Both the position numbers and the translations under genes were made by a program. Shown here piece after piece: positions 27,320 through 35,418 of a DNA stretch of 64,000 nt. The notes below the pieces were generated by a model that saw nothing but the letters and a program-made list of their open reading frames with translations, made no database searches and was not told where the DNA came from. The DNA lies in the NCBI RefSeq assembly GCF_003457605.1, contig NZ_QRAN01000001.1, positions 62,642 to 126,641 of the forward strand, read 5' to 3'. Each line of letters opens with the position of its first letter. Within the stretch, counting starts at the first letter, position 1. The stretch is from Seongchinamella sediminis (GTDB lineage: Bacteria > Pseudomonadota > Gammaproteobacteria > Pseudomonadales > Halieaceae).

Positions 27320-28360
27320 ATGAAACTGGGCTTCCTGCTGGGCTACTCCGGCAAGCAAATCAATATTCCCATGGATCTGATCAAACATGCGGAATCTTTG
27401 GGCTTTGACTCGGTGTGGACCGCCGAAGCCTACGGTAACGATGCCGTGACCGCCGCCAGTTGGGTGCTGGCGCAGACGGAGAAGATCCGGGTTGGCACCG
27501 CGATCATGCAAATGCCCGCCCGCACACCGGCCATGGCAGCCATGACCGCCATGTCGCTGGACCAGCTGTCTGGCGGTCGCTTTATCGTTGGTCTCGGGGC
27601 CTCCGGGCCACAGGTGGTCGAAGGCTGGCACGGCGTACCCTACGGCAAGCCGGTGACGCGTACCCGGGAGTACATCAAGATCATGCGTGCCATTATGGAG
27701 CGCCAGGGGCCGGTGGAGTTTGACGGCAAGCTGTACCAGTTGCCAAACCAGGGCGAAGGCACGACCGGCCTGGGCAAGCCGCTCAAGTCCATCCTGGAGG
27801 CCAGTCCCGATATTCCCATTTACACCGCGTCCATTACCCCCGCGGGGCTGCGCTGCGCCGGTGAGGTGGCGAACGGCGTGTTCCCGGTGTGGATGGATCC
27901 CAACAAGTTCGACATTATTGGCGAGCATCTGGAAGCCGGGTTTGCCAAGGCAGGAAATGGCAAAAGCCTGGATAATTTCGATGTGGCGCCATTCGTTTCC
28001 GTGGCCATGAACGATGACCTCGATGCCGCCTTCGATTCACTGCGGCCCTGGCTCGCCCTCTATATCGGTGGTATGGGAGCCAAGGGCAAGAACTTCTACC
28101 ACGATTATACGACCCGGCTGGGCTATGGCGAGGCGGCAGACAAGATCCAGGACCTGTACCTGTCCGGCAAGCAGGCCGAGGCCTGTGCCGAAATACCGCG
28201 GCAATTGATAGACGAGATTGCCCTGGTTGGTCCCAAGGACCGTATTCGCGAGCGCCTGCAGCCCTGGAAAGAGGCCGGTAAGAAGGGGCATGTGGGAACC
28301 ATGTTACTGGGTGTGCACGACCCCGAGGTGCTGGAACTGTTCGCGGCGGAGTTGCTCTGA
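27320..28360 (+). CDS. LLM-class (luciferase-like) flavin/F420-type oxidoreductase
   Basis: 346-residue TIM barrel of the luciferase-like monooxygenase superfamily: MKLGFLLGYSGKQ, IKHAESLGFDSVWTAEAYGNDAVTAASWVLAQTEKIRVGTAI, ARTPAMAAMTAMSLDQLSGGRFIVGLGASGPQVVEGWHG. This form is annotated as F420-dependent in actinobacteria but may use FMN here. It is followed by an SDR gene with overlapping stop/start (TGATG), and preceded by the two acyl-CoA dehydrogenases, suggesting one catabolic unit. The substrate is not visible. Confidence 0.88.
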   Translation: MKLGFLLGYSGKQINIPMDLIKHAESLGFDSVWTAEAYGNDAVTAASWVLAQTEKIRVGTAIMQMPARTPAMAAMTAMSLDQLSGGRFIVGLGASGPQVVEGWHGVPYGKPVTRTREYIKIMRAIMERQGPVEFDGKLYQLPNQGEGTTGLGKPLKSILEASPDIPIYTASITPAGLRCAGEVANGVFPVWMDPNKFDIIGEHLEAGFAKAGNGKSLDNFDVAPFVSVAMNDDLDAAFDSLRPWLALYIGGMGAKGKNFYHDYTTRLGYGEAADKIQDLYLSGKQAEACAEIPRQLIDEIALVGPKDRIRERLQPWKEAGKKGHVGTMLLGVHDPEVLELFAAELL

Positions 28361-29151
28361 TGGATGTGGCTGGGAAACTGGTCGTCGTCACCGGTGGTGC
28401 CAACGGCATAGGCCGCGCCCTGTGTGAGCGATTCCATGCGGAAGGCGCCCGCAAAGTGGTGGTGGCCGACCTGGAAGAAAGCAATGCCCGGGCCGTGGCG
28501 CAAACCATCGACGGCGATGCCTACGGTGTCGACGTGCGCGATGAATCTGCAATCCAGGCCATGGTCGACGCGGTGCAGGCCGGGCACGGCACCATTGACT
28601 TGTTCTGCAGCAACGCCGGTATTATCGCCCTTGACGGCGAACCCTGGTGGGCGACCTCGGCGCCCAATGAAACCTGGCAGGCGATGTGGGAGATCCATGT
28701 GATGTCCCATGTATACGCCGCCCGCGCCTGTCTTCCGGCCATGCTGGAGCGGGGTAGCGGCTACATTCTTAACACCGCTTCCGCCGCGGGGCTGCTCAAC
28801 CAGATAGGCGACGCTGCCTACTCTACCACCAAGCATGCGGCCATCGGTTTTGCCGAGGCCCTGGCGATCACCCACGGTGACGACGGTATCAAGGTCTCAG
28901 CGCTCTGCCCGCAGGCCGTGGCTACACGTATGATTGGTGACAGTGGCGATGGCGGAACGGCAGGCGTCGACGGGGTGCTTACCCCGGAAGCGGTGGCTGA
29001 TGCCGTGGTAGCGGGTCTTGCAGAAGAGAGCTTTTTGATTCTACCGCACAAGGAAGTGGTGGAATATCGCCGTCGCAAGCACGAGGATTATGACCGCTGG
29101 CTGAGCGGGATGCGCAAGCTGCGGCGTACGATGGGCGTGCCGTCTGTCTGA
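28360..29151 (+). CDS. Short-chain dehydrogenase/reductase
   Basis: 263 residues, classical SDR: VVVTGGANGIGRALCERF (TGxxxGIG), SNAGIIALDG, the catalytic Ser and Tyr-x-x-x-Lys in NTASAAGLLNQIGDAAYSTTKHA, and PQAVATRMIGDSG. It is NAD(P)-dependent and probably acts on an alcohol or ketone group. The start overlaps the stop of the LLM gene by one base. Confidence 0.94.
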   Translation: MDVAGKLVVVTGGANGIGRALCERFHAEGARKVVVADLEESNARAVAQTIDGDAYGVDVRDESAIQAMVDAVQAGHGTIDLFCSNAGIIALDGEPWWATSAPNETWQAMWEIHVMSHVYAARACLPAMLERGSGYILNTASAAGLLNQIGDAAYSTTKHAAIGFAEALAITHGDDGIKVSALCPQAVATRMIGDSGDGGTAGVDGVLTPEAVADAVVAGLAEESFLILPHKEVVEYRRRKHEDYDRWLSGMRKLRRTMGVPSV

Positions 29152-29163
29152 AGCACCTGCGCT

Positions 29164-30900
29164 GTGGCTACTGATCAACGCAAGGAGCGATTTGCGCGAA
29201 CCATTCTCAATGGTTTCGAGGCGTTTTTTGCCGAGTTCCAGAATATCACCCTGGCCGCCAGGACGCGTTTCGAGAATGCGGACTGGCACGGCCTGCAGGA
29301 ATCCTCGCAACAGCGCATAGAACTGCGCAAAAAGAAAACTTCGGAGATCATCCAGTATGTTGAATTGATCGCCGGGGAGCATCTCAAGAGTTTTGATTTC
29401 TGGCATGACGTGCGGCCGATTTACACCCGGCTGATTGCAGGCCACAACAATTTCGAGATCGCCGAAACCTTTTACAACTCCGTGTTTTGCGCAGTGTTCA
29501 AGCACCGCAAAATCCGCAACGACTACGCGTTTGTGTTTTCGCCACAGGGCGACATGCCGCCGGCGGATGTCAGTGCGGTCTACCGCAGCTACAGTCTGCA
29601 GGGCTCCCTTGAGTCGATCTGGACCCGGATGTTGCAGGACTACGCCTTCGATATTCCCTATGAAAACCTGCAGCGGGACGTGGGCAATATCATGAAGGTG
29701 GTGGGTACCTACCTGCAGCACGAAATCGACCTGTCACCCCCGGACCTGCGATTCGAGGTGCTGGATCGCCACTTTTTCCGCAACAAGGGTGCCTATATCG
29801 TGGGGCGAATAGTCAGTGGCGATGCGTCCATGCCATTCGTGCTCCCGGTGTTGCACAACGAAAATGGCGCGGTGTATGTGGATACCGTGCTGTTTGGCGC
29901 CGACAAGCTCAGCGTGGTATTCAGTTTTACCCGGTCATACTTCCTGGTGGATGCGCGTATACCGTCGGCCTATGTGCTGTTCCTGCAGCAACTGATGCCG
30001 GCCAAGCCCATTTCCGAAATTTACAGTGCCATGGGCTACAACAAGCACGGTAAAACCTATTACCATCGCTGCGCCTACCGGCACATGACCAGCACCACTG
30101 ATAAATTCATCATTGCCCCGGGAATCAAGGGCATGGTGATGACGGTGTTTACCCTGCCGTCCTATGATTTTGTGTTCAAAATCATCAAGGACAGGTTCAC
30201 TCCGCCCAAGGACATGACGCGTGAGCAGGTCAAGGAGAAGTACGCGCTGGTGAAACGCTGGGACCGGGTGGGCCGCATGGCCGACACCCAGGAATTCACC
30301 AACCTGGCCTTCGCCCGGGAGCGGTTCTCGGACGAATTGATGGAGGAGTTGTACAAGGTGGCGCCGTCACAGATAGAGGAACATGGCACAGCGTTGATTA
30401 TCCGCCACGTTTACGTGGAGCGACGGATGACGCCGCTGAACCTGTATCTGCAGGATTGCAGCGAGGAGCAATTGCACGATGTGATGGATGAGTACGGTAA
30501 TGCCATCAAGCAGCTGGCCGCCGCCAATATTTTCCCCGGTGATATGCTGCTGAAAAACTTCGGCGTTACCCGCCACGGGCGGGTGGTGTTCTATGACTAC
30601 GATGAGATCCAGTTGTTGACGGAATGCAACTTCAGGGAAATTCCGCCGCCGCGCAACGAGGAGGAAGAATTCTCCAACCAGCCCTGGTACTCGGTGGGGC
30701 CCAATGACATTTTTCCGGAAGAGTTCCCTTTATTCTTTTCCGGTAACCAGCGGGCACGAAAAGTGTTCGACGAAATTCACAGCGACATTTACCAGGCCTC
30801 CTTCTGGCAAAACGTGCAGGAGCAGGTCCGCAGCGGCTATGTGGAGAGTTTCTTCCCCTATCGCCGCAAGTTCAGATTTGACAGGGGAGCAGCCGTTTAA
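29164..30900 (+). CDS. aceK: Isocitrate dehydrogenase kinase/phosphatase
   Basis: Bifunctional enzyme that phosphorylates and dephosphorylates isocitrate dehydrogenase, steering carbon between the TCA cycle and glyoxylate bypass. 578 residues from GTG 29164, normal length. Features: LNGFEAFFAEFQNITLAARTRFE opening, ATP-binding APGIKGMVMTVFTLPSYDFVFKIIKDRF, VYVERRMTPLNLYLQDC, and FPGDMLLKNFGVTRHGRVVFYDYDEI with catalytic Asp. aceA/aceB are not in this window. The stop overlaps the next gene's ATG by one base (TAATG). Confidence 0.97.
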   Translation: MATDQRKERFARTILNGFEAFFAEFQNITLAARTRFENADWHGLQESSQQRIELRKKKTSEIIQYVELIAGEHLKSFDFWHDVRPIYTRLIAGHNNFEIAETFYNSVFCAVFKHRKIRNDYAFVFSPQGDMPPADVSAVYRSYSLQGSLESIWTRMLQDYAFDIPYENLQRDVGNIMKVVGTYLQHEIDLSPPDLRFEVLDRHFFRNKGAYIVGRIVSGDASMPFVLPVLHNENGAVYVDTVLFGADKLSVVFSFTRSYFLVDARIPSAYVLFLQQLMPAKPISEIYSAMGYNKHGKTYYHRCAYRHMTSTTDKFIIAPGIKGMVMTVFTLPSYDFVFKIIKDRFTPPKDMTREQVKEKYALVKRWDRVGRMADTQEFTNLAFARERFSDELMEELYKVAPSQIEEHGTALIIRHVYVERRMTPLNLYLQDCSEEQLHDVMDEYGNAIKQLAAANIFPGDMLLKNFGVTRHGRVVFYDYDEIQLLTECNFREIPPPRNEEEEFSNQPWYSVGPNDIFPEEFPLFFSGNQRARKVFDEIHSDIYQASFWQNVQEQVRSGYVESFFPYRRKFRFDRGAAV

Positions 30901-31607
30901 TGGCTACCATATACATTATTCGACACGGCCAGGCGTCTTTTGGCGCGGCCAATTACGACCAGCTTTCGCCCCTGGGGCAATTGCAGGCCAGAAAGACAGG
31001 CCAGTACCTGGCCCGCAGCGGGGTGAAGCTGGACGCCGCCTACAGCGGAGACCTCTGGCGGCAGCGGGAAACCTGCCAACTCACCTGTAACGAGCTGGCG
31101 GGGGATATTCCCCATACCATCGACGCCCGTTTCAATGAAATCAATAACGATGAACAGCTAAAAAAACTGGCGCCGCTGATCGCCGCGCAGGACGACCGCT
31201 TCAGGCGCTTGCTGGAGGACGGCCTCACTGACAGCAAGCAGTACCAGAAAGTGATCGACGCGGTATTCAACTACTGGGTCAGCAATGATTGCAGCGCGCA
31301 CGGTATCCAGAGCTGGGAGGAGTACTCAGTGGCTGTGCATGATGCGCTTGCCGAGCTAATGCGTAGGGAGGGCAGTGGCAAGACAGTGGCGATTTTTACC
31401 TCCGGTGGCACTATCGCCACCCTGGTCGCCCATGTCCTTGGCCTGGACGGCAGCCAGACCTACCAGTTTTACGAGCCGGTGTTTAACTGCTCCGTGACCC
31501 AGCTGTTTTATTCCGGAGAGAAGGTGTCCCTGTCCTATTTCAATGACCGTTCTTTCCTGCAATTGCTGGGCGAGGAGCATGGGGAACGGCTGGTAAGCTA
31601 CCGTTAG
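30900..31607 (+). CDS. Histidine phosphatase family protein
   Basis: 235 residues with the phosphoglycerate-mutase-like catalytic motif IRHGQASFG at the start, then SPLGQLQARKTGQYLARSG, AAYSGDLWRQRET and a second catalytic histidine region VAIFTSGGTIATLVAHVLG (the His at the end). Phosphatase activity on a small phosphoester or phosphoprotein is expected; substrate unknown. It overlaps the aceK stop, so it may be co-translated. Its stop overlaps the MATE stop by four bases on the other strand. Confidence 0.9.
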   Translation: MATIYIIRHGQASFGAANYDQLSPLGQLQARKTGQYLARSGVKLDAAYSGDLWRQRETCQLTCNELAGDIPHTIDARFNEINNDEQLKKLAPLIAAQDDRFRRLLEDGLTDSKQYQKVIDAVFNYWVSNDCSAHGIQSWEEYSVAVHDALAELMRREGSGKTVAIFTSGGTIATLVAHVLGLDGSQTYQFYEPVFNCSVTQLFYSGEKVSLSYFNDRSFLQLLGEEHGERLVSYR

Positions 31608-32959
31608 GTGCCGCCTCCGGCAGACCTCAGGCCCAGCCATTTGCCGGACCGATAGCGCACCAGCAGCATGCTGGACTTGATCAGGTAATCCAGCAGCATG
31701 ACGGTGAACACGGCCTCAATGGGTAGCCCCAGTGCCAGGCAGGCCAGCGCCGGTAACAGGCGGCCGAACACAATGCCGCAAACCGTGGCCAGCAGCGGAA
31801 ACCGGGTATCGCCGGCGCCGCGCAACGCACCCGACAGGGTGATATCAACCGCCATCACCGGCTGGGCGACAGCAATGATATAGATAAAGGTGACCGTCAG
31901 GTTGATGGTCGCCTCATCTTCTATCATGAATCCCGCCAGGTCGCGGGCGAAAACGGCCAGCAGCACGGAGAACAGGCTCATCGCCGCCAGGGCCATGCGC
32001 AGACCGCGCCAGCCGGCCTGCTTGGCCTGCTCGGGGTTCCCGGCCCCCAGTTGTTGACCCACCAGGGTTGCAGCCGCAATGCCGAAACCGAAGCCCACCA
32101 CGATGGAGAAAGCAACGATACTGATGCCGATGCCGTAAGCGGCATAGGGCGCAGTACCGTAGCGGGCGACGATGGCAAAGAACGCCAGGAAGGCGATTTG
32201 GATGAACCCCTGTTCCAGTACCGAGGGAGCGCCGATGCTGATCAGCTGACGAGCCGATGCCAGGTCGATTCGCCACTGCTTTACGGCCTTGATGTTGAAC
32301 TTGCCACGCCACCAGACGGCGGCGAATACCGAGGTAACTATCGCCCCCGCAAGACTGCCACCAAAAGCGACACCGGGTACCCCCAACGCTGGCAGAAAGC
32401 CAATGCCGTGGGCCAGGCAGTAGGCAAACGTAACATTGAACAGGCTGCTGGCGGTGAGAAACAGCAGCGGGGTTATCACATCGCCGGTGGCCCGCAGGGC
32501 AGTGGATAACAGCATGTTGATGGCAGTGAATATATTGAATACTCCCAGCCAGAAGATAAAACTCGCAATCTGTTGAGTCGTTTCGGCATCCAGGCCAAAC
32601 ACGCTGGCGACCGCCAACGGGGCGAAAATCACCGGCATGGAGAGCAATATGGCCACGGCCAGGCCGATGGCCAGAGAGGTCCACGCCACAAGTTCGGCCT
32701 CCGCCAGCTTTCTAGCGCCCCAGTTGCGCGCTACCATGGCTGTCGTGGCGATGGAGACCCCCATCAACACGGCCTGCACCAGGAAAAAGATGCGGTGGCC
32801 GCTGGTGACCGCCGCGACCGCGCTGTTGCCCAGGCCGGAGACGATCTTGATGTGGGTAAAGCCGACGGTGGTAAACAACAGATTGGAAAGAATGGTCGGC
32901 CATGCCAGTTGCCATACCCGGCGACTGGTGGAAGATACCTGTTGCTGCTCGGAATCCAC
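31604..32959 (-). CDS. MATE family efflux transporter
   Basis: 12-helix multidrug/toxin exporter, 451 residues. The GTG at 32959 (VDSEQQQVSSTSRRVWQLAWPTILSNLLF) follows a GAGG six bases ahead and clears the tag stop at 32967; a longer frame overlaps tag and was rejected. Two pseudo-symmetric halves with MATE signatures: SGHRIFFLVQAVLMGVSIATTAMVARNWG and SIVVGFGFGIAAATLVGQQLGAGNPEQAKQAG. Substrate is unknown. It follows tag by eight bases, so the two are probably one operon. Confidence 0.93.
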   Translation of the reverse strand: MDSEQQQVSSTSRRVWQLAWPTILSNLLFTTVGFTHIKIVSGLGNSAVAAVTSGHRIFFLVQAVLMGVSIATTAMVARNWGARKLAEAELVAWTSLAIGLAVAILLSMPVIFAPLAVASVFGLDAETTQQIASFIFWLGVFNIFTAINMLLSTALRATGDVITPLLFLTASSLFNVTFAYCLAHGIGFLPALGVPGVAFGGSLAGAIVTSVFAAVWWRGKFNIKAVKQWRIDLASARQLISIGAPSVLEQGFIQIAFLAFFAIVARYGTAPYAAYGIGISIVAFSIVVGFGFGIAAATLVGQQLGAGNPEQAKQAGWRGLRMALAAMSLFSVLLAVFARDLAGFMIEDEATINLTVTFIYIIAVAQPVMAVDITLSGALRGAGDTRFPLLATVCGIVFGRLLPALACLALGLPIEAVFTVMLLDYLIKSSMLLVRYRSGKWLGLRSAGGGT

Positions 32960-32966
32960 GGCGGCC

Positions 32967-33551
32967 TCAGCCGTGGCCGGCCAGCGACTTGCACTCCCGG
33001 TGGCGGAAACAGTCGACGGTGTGATCGTTGACCATGCCTGTAGCCTGCATATGCGCATACATGATGGTTGAGCCAACGAAGGTAAAGCCGCGCTTTTTCA
33101 TGTCCTTGCTCAGCGCATCGGAAACCGGACTGGTTGCCGGGACCTCGGATACCGACCGCCACCGGTTCTGGATTGGTGTACCGTCGACGAAGTCCCATAC
33201 ATAGTTGGCGAAGCTGCCTTTTTCCGCCTGCACGTCGAGAAAGGCCCGGGCATTTTTGCGAGTGCCAAACACCTTCAGCCGGTTGCGGATGATGGCGGGG
33301 TCCAGCAGCAGTTTTTCCAGCCGCTCGTCACTGTAGCGGGCAACTTTCTGCGCGTCGAAATTACTGAATCGCTTGCGGTAAGCCTCGCGCTTGCGCAGGA
33401 CCGTAATCCAGGACAGTCCGGCCTGGGCACCCTCCAGCACCAGGAATTCGAACAGGGTGTGATCGTCCCATACAGGCACACCCCACTCTTTATCGTGGTA
33501 CTGCATGTACAGCGGGTCGGTGCCGCACCAGGTGCAACGGGTTACAGGCAT
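32967..33551 (-). CDS. tag: DNA-3-methyladenine glycosylase I
   Basis: Excises 3-methyladenine from alkylated DNA. 194 residues with the Tag fold: CTWCGTDPLYMQYHDKEWG at the start (zinc ligands Cys and His), LEGAQAGLSWITVLRKREAYRKRFSNFD, DPAIIRNRLKV, and GFTFVGSTIMYAHMQATGMVNDH then C-terminal H-x-x-x-C ligands. Length is normal. Downstream gene on the same strand is the MATE exporter. Confidence 0.97.
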   Translation of the reverse strand: MPVTRCTWCGTDPLYMQYHDKEWGVPVWDDHTLFEFLVLEGAQAGLSWITVLRKREAYRKRFSNFDAQKVARYSDERLEKLLLDPAIIRNRLKVFGTRKNARAFLDVQAEKGSFANYVWDFVDGTPIQNRWRSVSEVPATSPVSDALSKDMKKRGFTFVGSTIMYAHMQATGMVNDHTVDCFRHRECKSLAGHG

Positions 33552-33667
33552 TCACTGCTCCTATAGGGGAGCAACGAGTATGGGGCTGGTATCGGTTCCT
33601 GTCCAGCCACTGGCACCCGCCAGGCGCATATGCCAGACTTTGCCGGTTGATGAGCGGGAGCAAAACG

Positions 33668-34426
33668 ATGACGGATACAGTGTTATACCGCCGGGCGGGG
33701 CATATTGGTTACCTGACCCTGAATAATCCGGCCCGGCACAATTCACTGGGGCAGGGCGAGCTTGAGGCTATCCAGGCCTTTCTCGCCGAGGTTGAGCGGG
33801 ATGCAGCGGTGCGGGTGCTGGTGGTAAGTGGCACCGGCGACAAGACCTTTTGCGCCGGTGCCGCCCTGAATGAACTGGGAGCGGGGAAGATAAGTGGTGA
33901 TTGCTTCCAGGCCACGACCGACCAGCTTGCGGCATTGTCTATTCCCACCGTCGCTTCCCTGAACGGTAATGTGTTTGGCGGGGGAGTGGAACTCGCATTG
34001 AGCTGTGATTTTCGCATTGGTATAGAGGGTATTCGTATGCGCGTGCCCGCTGCCGCAATCGGCCTTTGCTACCCCCTGAGCGGGATCAACCGCTTTGTCC
34101 AGCGTCTGGGGGTCAATCTGGCCAAGCGCATCCTGGTGGCTTCGGAACAGTTTGACGCCGACGCCATGAAGGAAATCGGTTTCCTGGACCACCTGGTAAT
34201 GCCTACCCAGCGGCAGGAGGCTACCGATGACCTGGCGCACCATATCGCCGGGCTGGCACCGCTGGCGGTGCGCGCGATGAAGCAGATATTGCAACAGGCG
34301 GCTTCTGGCGCGATCGATGAAGTGGCGGCCGCTAAACTGGCGGCCATGTGCCTGGAGTCAGATGACCTGCAGGAAGGCTTTGCGGCCCAGCGGGAAAAGC
34401 GCAAGCCGCTGTTCAAGGGCGCCTAA
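33668..34426 (+). CDS. Enoyl-CoA hydratase/isomerase family protein
   Basis: 252 residues from MTDTVLYRRAGHIGYLTLN at 33668 (GGAG nine bases before; frame open to 33647). Crotonase fold with oxyanion-hole segments GTGDKTFCAGAALNELG and NGNVFGGGVELALSCDFRI, then AAAIGLCYPLSGINRFVQRLG. The catalytic glutamate position reads as Cys/Ser-type residues (GLCYPLS), so it may be an isomerase, thioesterase or a crotonase of different chemistry. The stop overlaps the ApbE-like gene's stop region. Confidence 0.85.
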   Translation: MTDTVLYRRAGHIGYLTLNNPARHNSLGQGELEAIQAFLAEVERDAAVRVLVVSGTGDKTFCAGAALNELGAGKISGDCFQATTDQLAALSIPTVASLNGNVFGGGVELALSCDFRIGIEGIRMRVPAAAIGLCYPLSGINRFVQRLGVNLAKRILVASEQFDADAMKEIGFLDHLVMPTQRQEATDDLAHHIAGLAPLAVRAMKQILQQAASGAIDEVAAAKLAAMCLESDDLQEGFAAQREKRKPLFKGA

Positions 34427-35319
34427 GCGGGGGACAGAGGCCCGTGGCAACGCAGCTGCCTGTCGATTGCCATCCACGGGAGGCCGAGCTTCTGCAGCCA
34501 GTTGATAGCAGCCTGTTCCGTTTTCAGTCGGGCAATGGTCGCGGCGCCGCAGGCGTCCAGGCAGCTGTCTGCCACCACGCTAACGCTCAACATGCCCGGA
34601 ACCGGATAGCCGTCGACGGGGCTGAGCCCGCGGCCGAAATGCTCATCCCGAAAGCCGATGCGGCGCTCGAAATCGCCGCGCATGGCGAACCCCTTGCCGC
34701 TGACCTTGATCCGGTTGATGGCGGTGCGGCTTCCCATGGGGTGGCGCAGGCCAAGCAGCCAATTGGCACCGTCCGCCTGCTTGCCAATGGTCGCCGCATC
34801 ATGGGCCATTTCAATCATCGCGTGTTGCACCCCCTCCTTGAGCAACTTGCGGCGAACAGAATCAATGGCATAGGGACGTATGCAACTGGTCAGGTCCAGC
34901 AGCATTCCTTTGGTCGGCAGCAGTGCGCCCTCGTCCGTCAATTGTAGCTGCGACCAGCCTACCAGCTTGAGCATGTCCTTGAGCTGGCTGTCGGTCGCCT
35001 TCAGCTGGCCATGCTCATCGTAGCAGTGGTCCAGAATACTTACAGTGGGGTCGAACAGGTGACTGCTCTCCTCCCACAGAACAGTGACAAAATCGAACAG
35101 ACTGCGGGCTTCCGCATCCAGCGGCGTGTAGCAACCGGTACCTGCTGCCTGGTTGATGCGGCTGATCAGGCTGTCGGGGTGATAAGCGCTGAATTTGCTC
35201 TCCAGCCGTTCCAGCTCAGCCAGGGCGATAGCGACAATCTGCTCCGCCTCGCCGCGCAGTGATACCAGAGCCAGCTGACAGGAACTGCCGAAACAGTTGA
35301 CCCTCTTCCTGTGCATCAT
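34423..35319 (-). CDS. Degenerate ApbE-like (FMN transferase family) protein
   Basis: 298 residues with the overall course of ApbE: AELERLESKFSAYHPDSLISRIN, LFDPTVSILD (D-P), GMLLDLTSCIRPYAIDSV, GANWLLGLRHPMGS, RGDFERR. Several functional signatures are altered. The usual DLGGIAKGYAVD reads LDLTSCIRPYAID. The HIIDP-type motif reads FGRGLSPVDGYPV, without the His. The metal-binding DAxxTA region reads DACGAATIA. FAD:protein FMN transferase activity is therefore doubtful; a non-catalytic or related role is likely. There is no neighbouring FMN-acceptor or Rnf/Nqr gene. Confidence 0.65.
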   Translation of the reverse strand: MMHRKRVNCFGSSCQLALVSLRGEAEQIVAIALAELERLESKFSAYHPDSLISRINQAAGTGCYTPLDAEARSLFDFVTVLWEESSHLFDPTVSILDHCYDEHGQLKATDSQLKDMLKLVGWSQLQLTDEGALLPTKGMLLDLTSCIRPYAIDSVRRKLLKEGVQHAMIEMAHDAATIGKQADGANWLLGLRHPMGSRTAINRIKVSGKGFAMRGDFERRIGFRDEHFGRGLSPVDGYPVPGMLSVSVVADSCLDACGAATIARLKTEQAAINWLQKLGLPWMAIDRQLRCHGPLSPA

Positions 35320-35418
35320 GGCACTGCTGAACCTCCGGTGTGCGCATTTAATGCGCCTATACTATGAGCAGGTTAGGCGGATGGCAACGGCCTTGCCGCC
35401 GTGCCTCTCATCCGCGGA

